Assembly: GCA_937919085.1 (NCBI GenBank)
Contig: CALFRN010000235.1
Location: 1-39,323 of the forward strand
Direction of reading: 5' to 3'
Origin: an uncultured Reyranella sp.
GTDB taxonomy: Bacteria; Pseudomonadota; Alphaproteobacteria; Reyranellales; Reyranellaceae
Length of the DNA: 39,323 bases
A program made the position numbers and the translations under genes. This document shows positions 38,871 through 39,323 of this stretch, piece after piece; position 1 is the stretch's first letter; the number at the start of each line of letters is the position of its first letter. Below the pieces are notes generated by a model that had not been told where the DNA came from, made no database searches, and saw only the letters and a program-made list of their open reading frames with translations.

Positions 38871-39158
38871 ATGAATTTCAAGCCTTTGCACGATCGGCTT
38901 CTGCTCAAGCCCGCGATCGCCGAAACCAAGACCAAGGGTGGTCTGATCATTCCTGATACAGCCCAGGAAAAGCCAATGCAGGGCGAGGTCGTCGCGGTTG
39001 GCAAGGGTAAGCGACTTGAGGATGGCCGGTTGGTGCCGCTCGATGTCAAGGTCGGCAATACGGTCATTTACGGCAAATGGTCCGGCACCGAGGTCAAGAT
39101 CGGTGGCGTCGACCACGTCATCCTCAAGGAAGAGGATCTGTTCGGCATCGTTGGCTGA
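38871..39158 (+). CDS. groES: Co-chaperonin GroES
   Basis: The 95-residue protein is the lid of the GroEL chaperonin. It has [33 protein letters not shown] (mobile loop with the GGLIIPD hydrophobic tip), [11 protein letters not shown], and the C-terminal [15 protein letters not shown]. Length is typical. AAGGAAA precedes ATG 38871. groEL does not follow; the next gene is an inositol-monophosphatase-family gene starting 4 bp after the stop. Confidence 0.96.
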   Translation: MNFKPLHDRLLLKPAIAETKTKGGLIIPDTAQEKPMQGEVVAVGKGKRLEDGRLVPLDVKVGNTVIYGKWSGTEVKIGGVDHVILKEEDLFGIVG

Positions 39159-39162
39159 GGTC

Positions 39163-39323
39163 GTGCCTGCCAAAGGTGATCTTTCGCAGGTCGCCGATCT
39201 GATTCGCGACGTGGCGGCAGCCGAGTTGATGCCGCGGTTTCGCAATCTTTCCAAGGACGATATCCGCCAGAAGCGGCCCAATGACTTCGTCACCGTCGCC
39301 GATATCGCCTCGGAGCAGCGACT
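39163..39323 (+). CDS. Inositol monophosphatase family protein, N-terminal fragment
   Basis: The gene runs off the window after about 53 codons. The fragment (VADLIRDVAAAELMPRFRNLSKDDIRQKRPNDFVTVADIASEQRL) matches the N-terminus of the inositol-monophosphatase/SuhB/HisN superfamily, with the conserved pattern of VTVADIASE near the metal-binding face. These enzymes dephosphorylate inositol phosphate, histidinol phosphate or adenosine 3',5'-bisphosphate; the subtype cannot be set from this piece. GTG 39163 is the most likely start, with a close GAGG; TTG 39151 is an alternative. Confidence 0.75.
   Translation, partial: MPAKGDLSQVADLIRDVAAAELMPRFRNLSKDDIRQKRPNDFVTVADIASEQR

Overview
The window reads as a piece of a high-GC alphaproteobacterial chromosome. 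The evidence is the gene order (tpiA/ppiD/trpE, secG-pyrG, eno, ftsB-pdhA-pdhB-pdhC-lpd-lipA, a fused ispDF, dusB-ntrB-ntrC-ntrY-ntrX, hfq-hflX), an E1-beta subunit with its own lipoyl domain, and frequent GTG/TTG starts. A Rhodospirillales/Reyranella-like lineage is my guess; the order-level placement is not proven by the sequence. I see no rRNA, tRNA, CRISPR array, insertion sequence or phage gene.

Region 1 (1-7923) is accessory metabolism. It opens with the 3' end of an aldo/keto reductase. A tight five-gene minus-strand operon follows, read from 4809 down to 855: a crotonase-fold protein lacking both canonical catalytic glutamates, a BadH-like dehydrogenase, a small YgiB-like protein, a glutathionylspermidine-synthase-like ATP-grasp ligase, and a TauD-type oxygenase. 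The first gene's Shine-Dalgarno sits in a perfect hairpin. Divergent to it are an orphan periplasmic binding protein and a TrzA/AtzA-like amidohydrolase, behind a good sigma-54-type -24/-12 promoter. This operon is the best candidate for an undescribed system: it links CoA-thioester chemistry, an ATP-grasp amide ligase, a possible small protein substrate and an oxygenase.

Region 2 (7927-19760) is core metabolism with insertions: trpE and ppiD on the minus strand, then tpiA, secG, pyrG, two secreted proteins where kdsA often lies, eno, a MarR-GNAT fusion coupled to an EamA-type exporter behind a perfect palindromic operator, and ftsB with a hairpin at its start.

Region 3 (19932-26997) is the pyruvate dehydrogenase cluster pdhA-pdhB-pdhC-lpdA with lipA, which makes the lipoyl cofactor the complex needs, then ratA (COQ10/START family) converging on pncC (CinA C-terminal domain).

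Region 4 (27006-39323) holds bifunctional ispDF, which contains a perfect 21-bp inverted repeat inside its coding sequence. A divergent regulatory region rich in dyads separates it from the nitrogen-regulation operon dusB-ntrB-ntrC-ntrY-ntrX. Then come D-amino-acid aminotransferase, a HAD phosphatase, hfq, hflX, a groES with no groEL beside it, and the start of an inositol-monophosphatase-family gene. NtrX has a Lys where the Walker B Asp is expected. NtrC retains a full sigma-54 interaction motif and could plausibly drive the sigma-54-type promoter in region 1.
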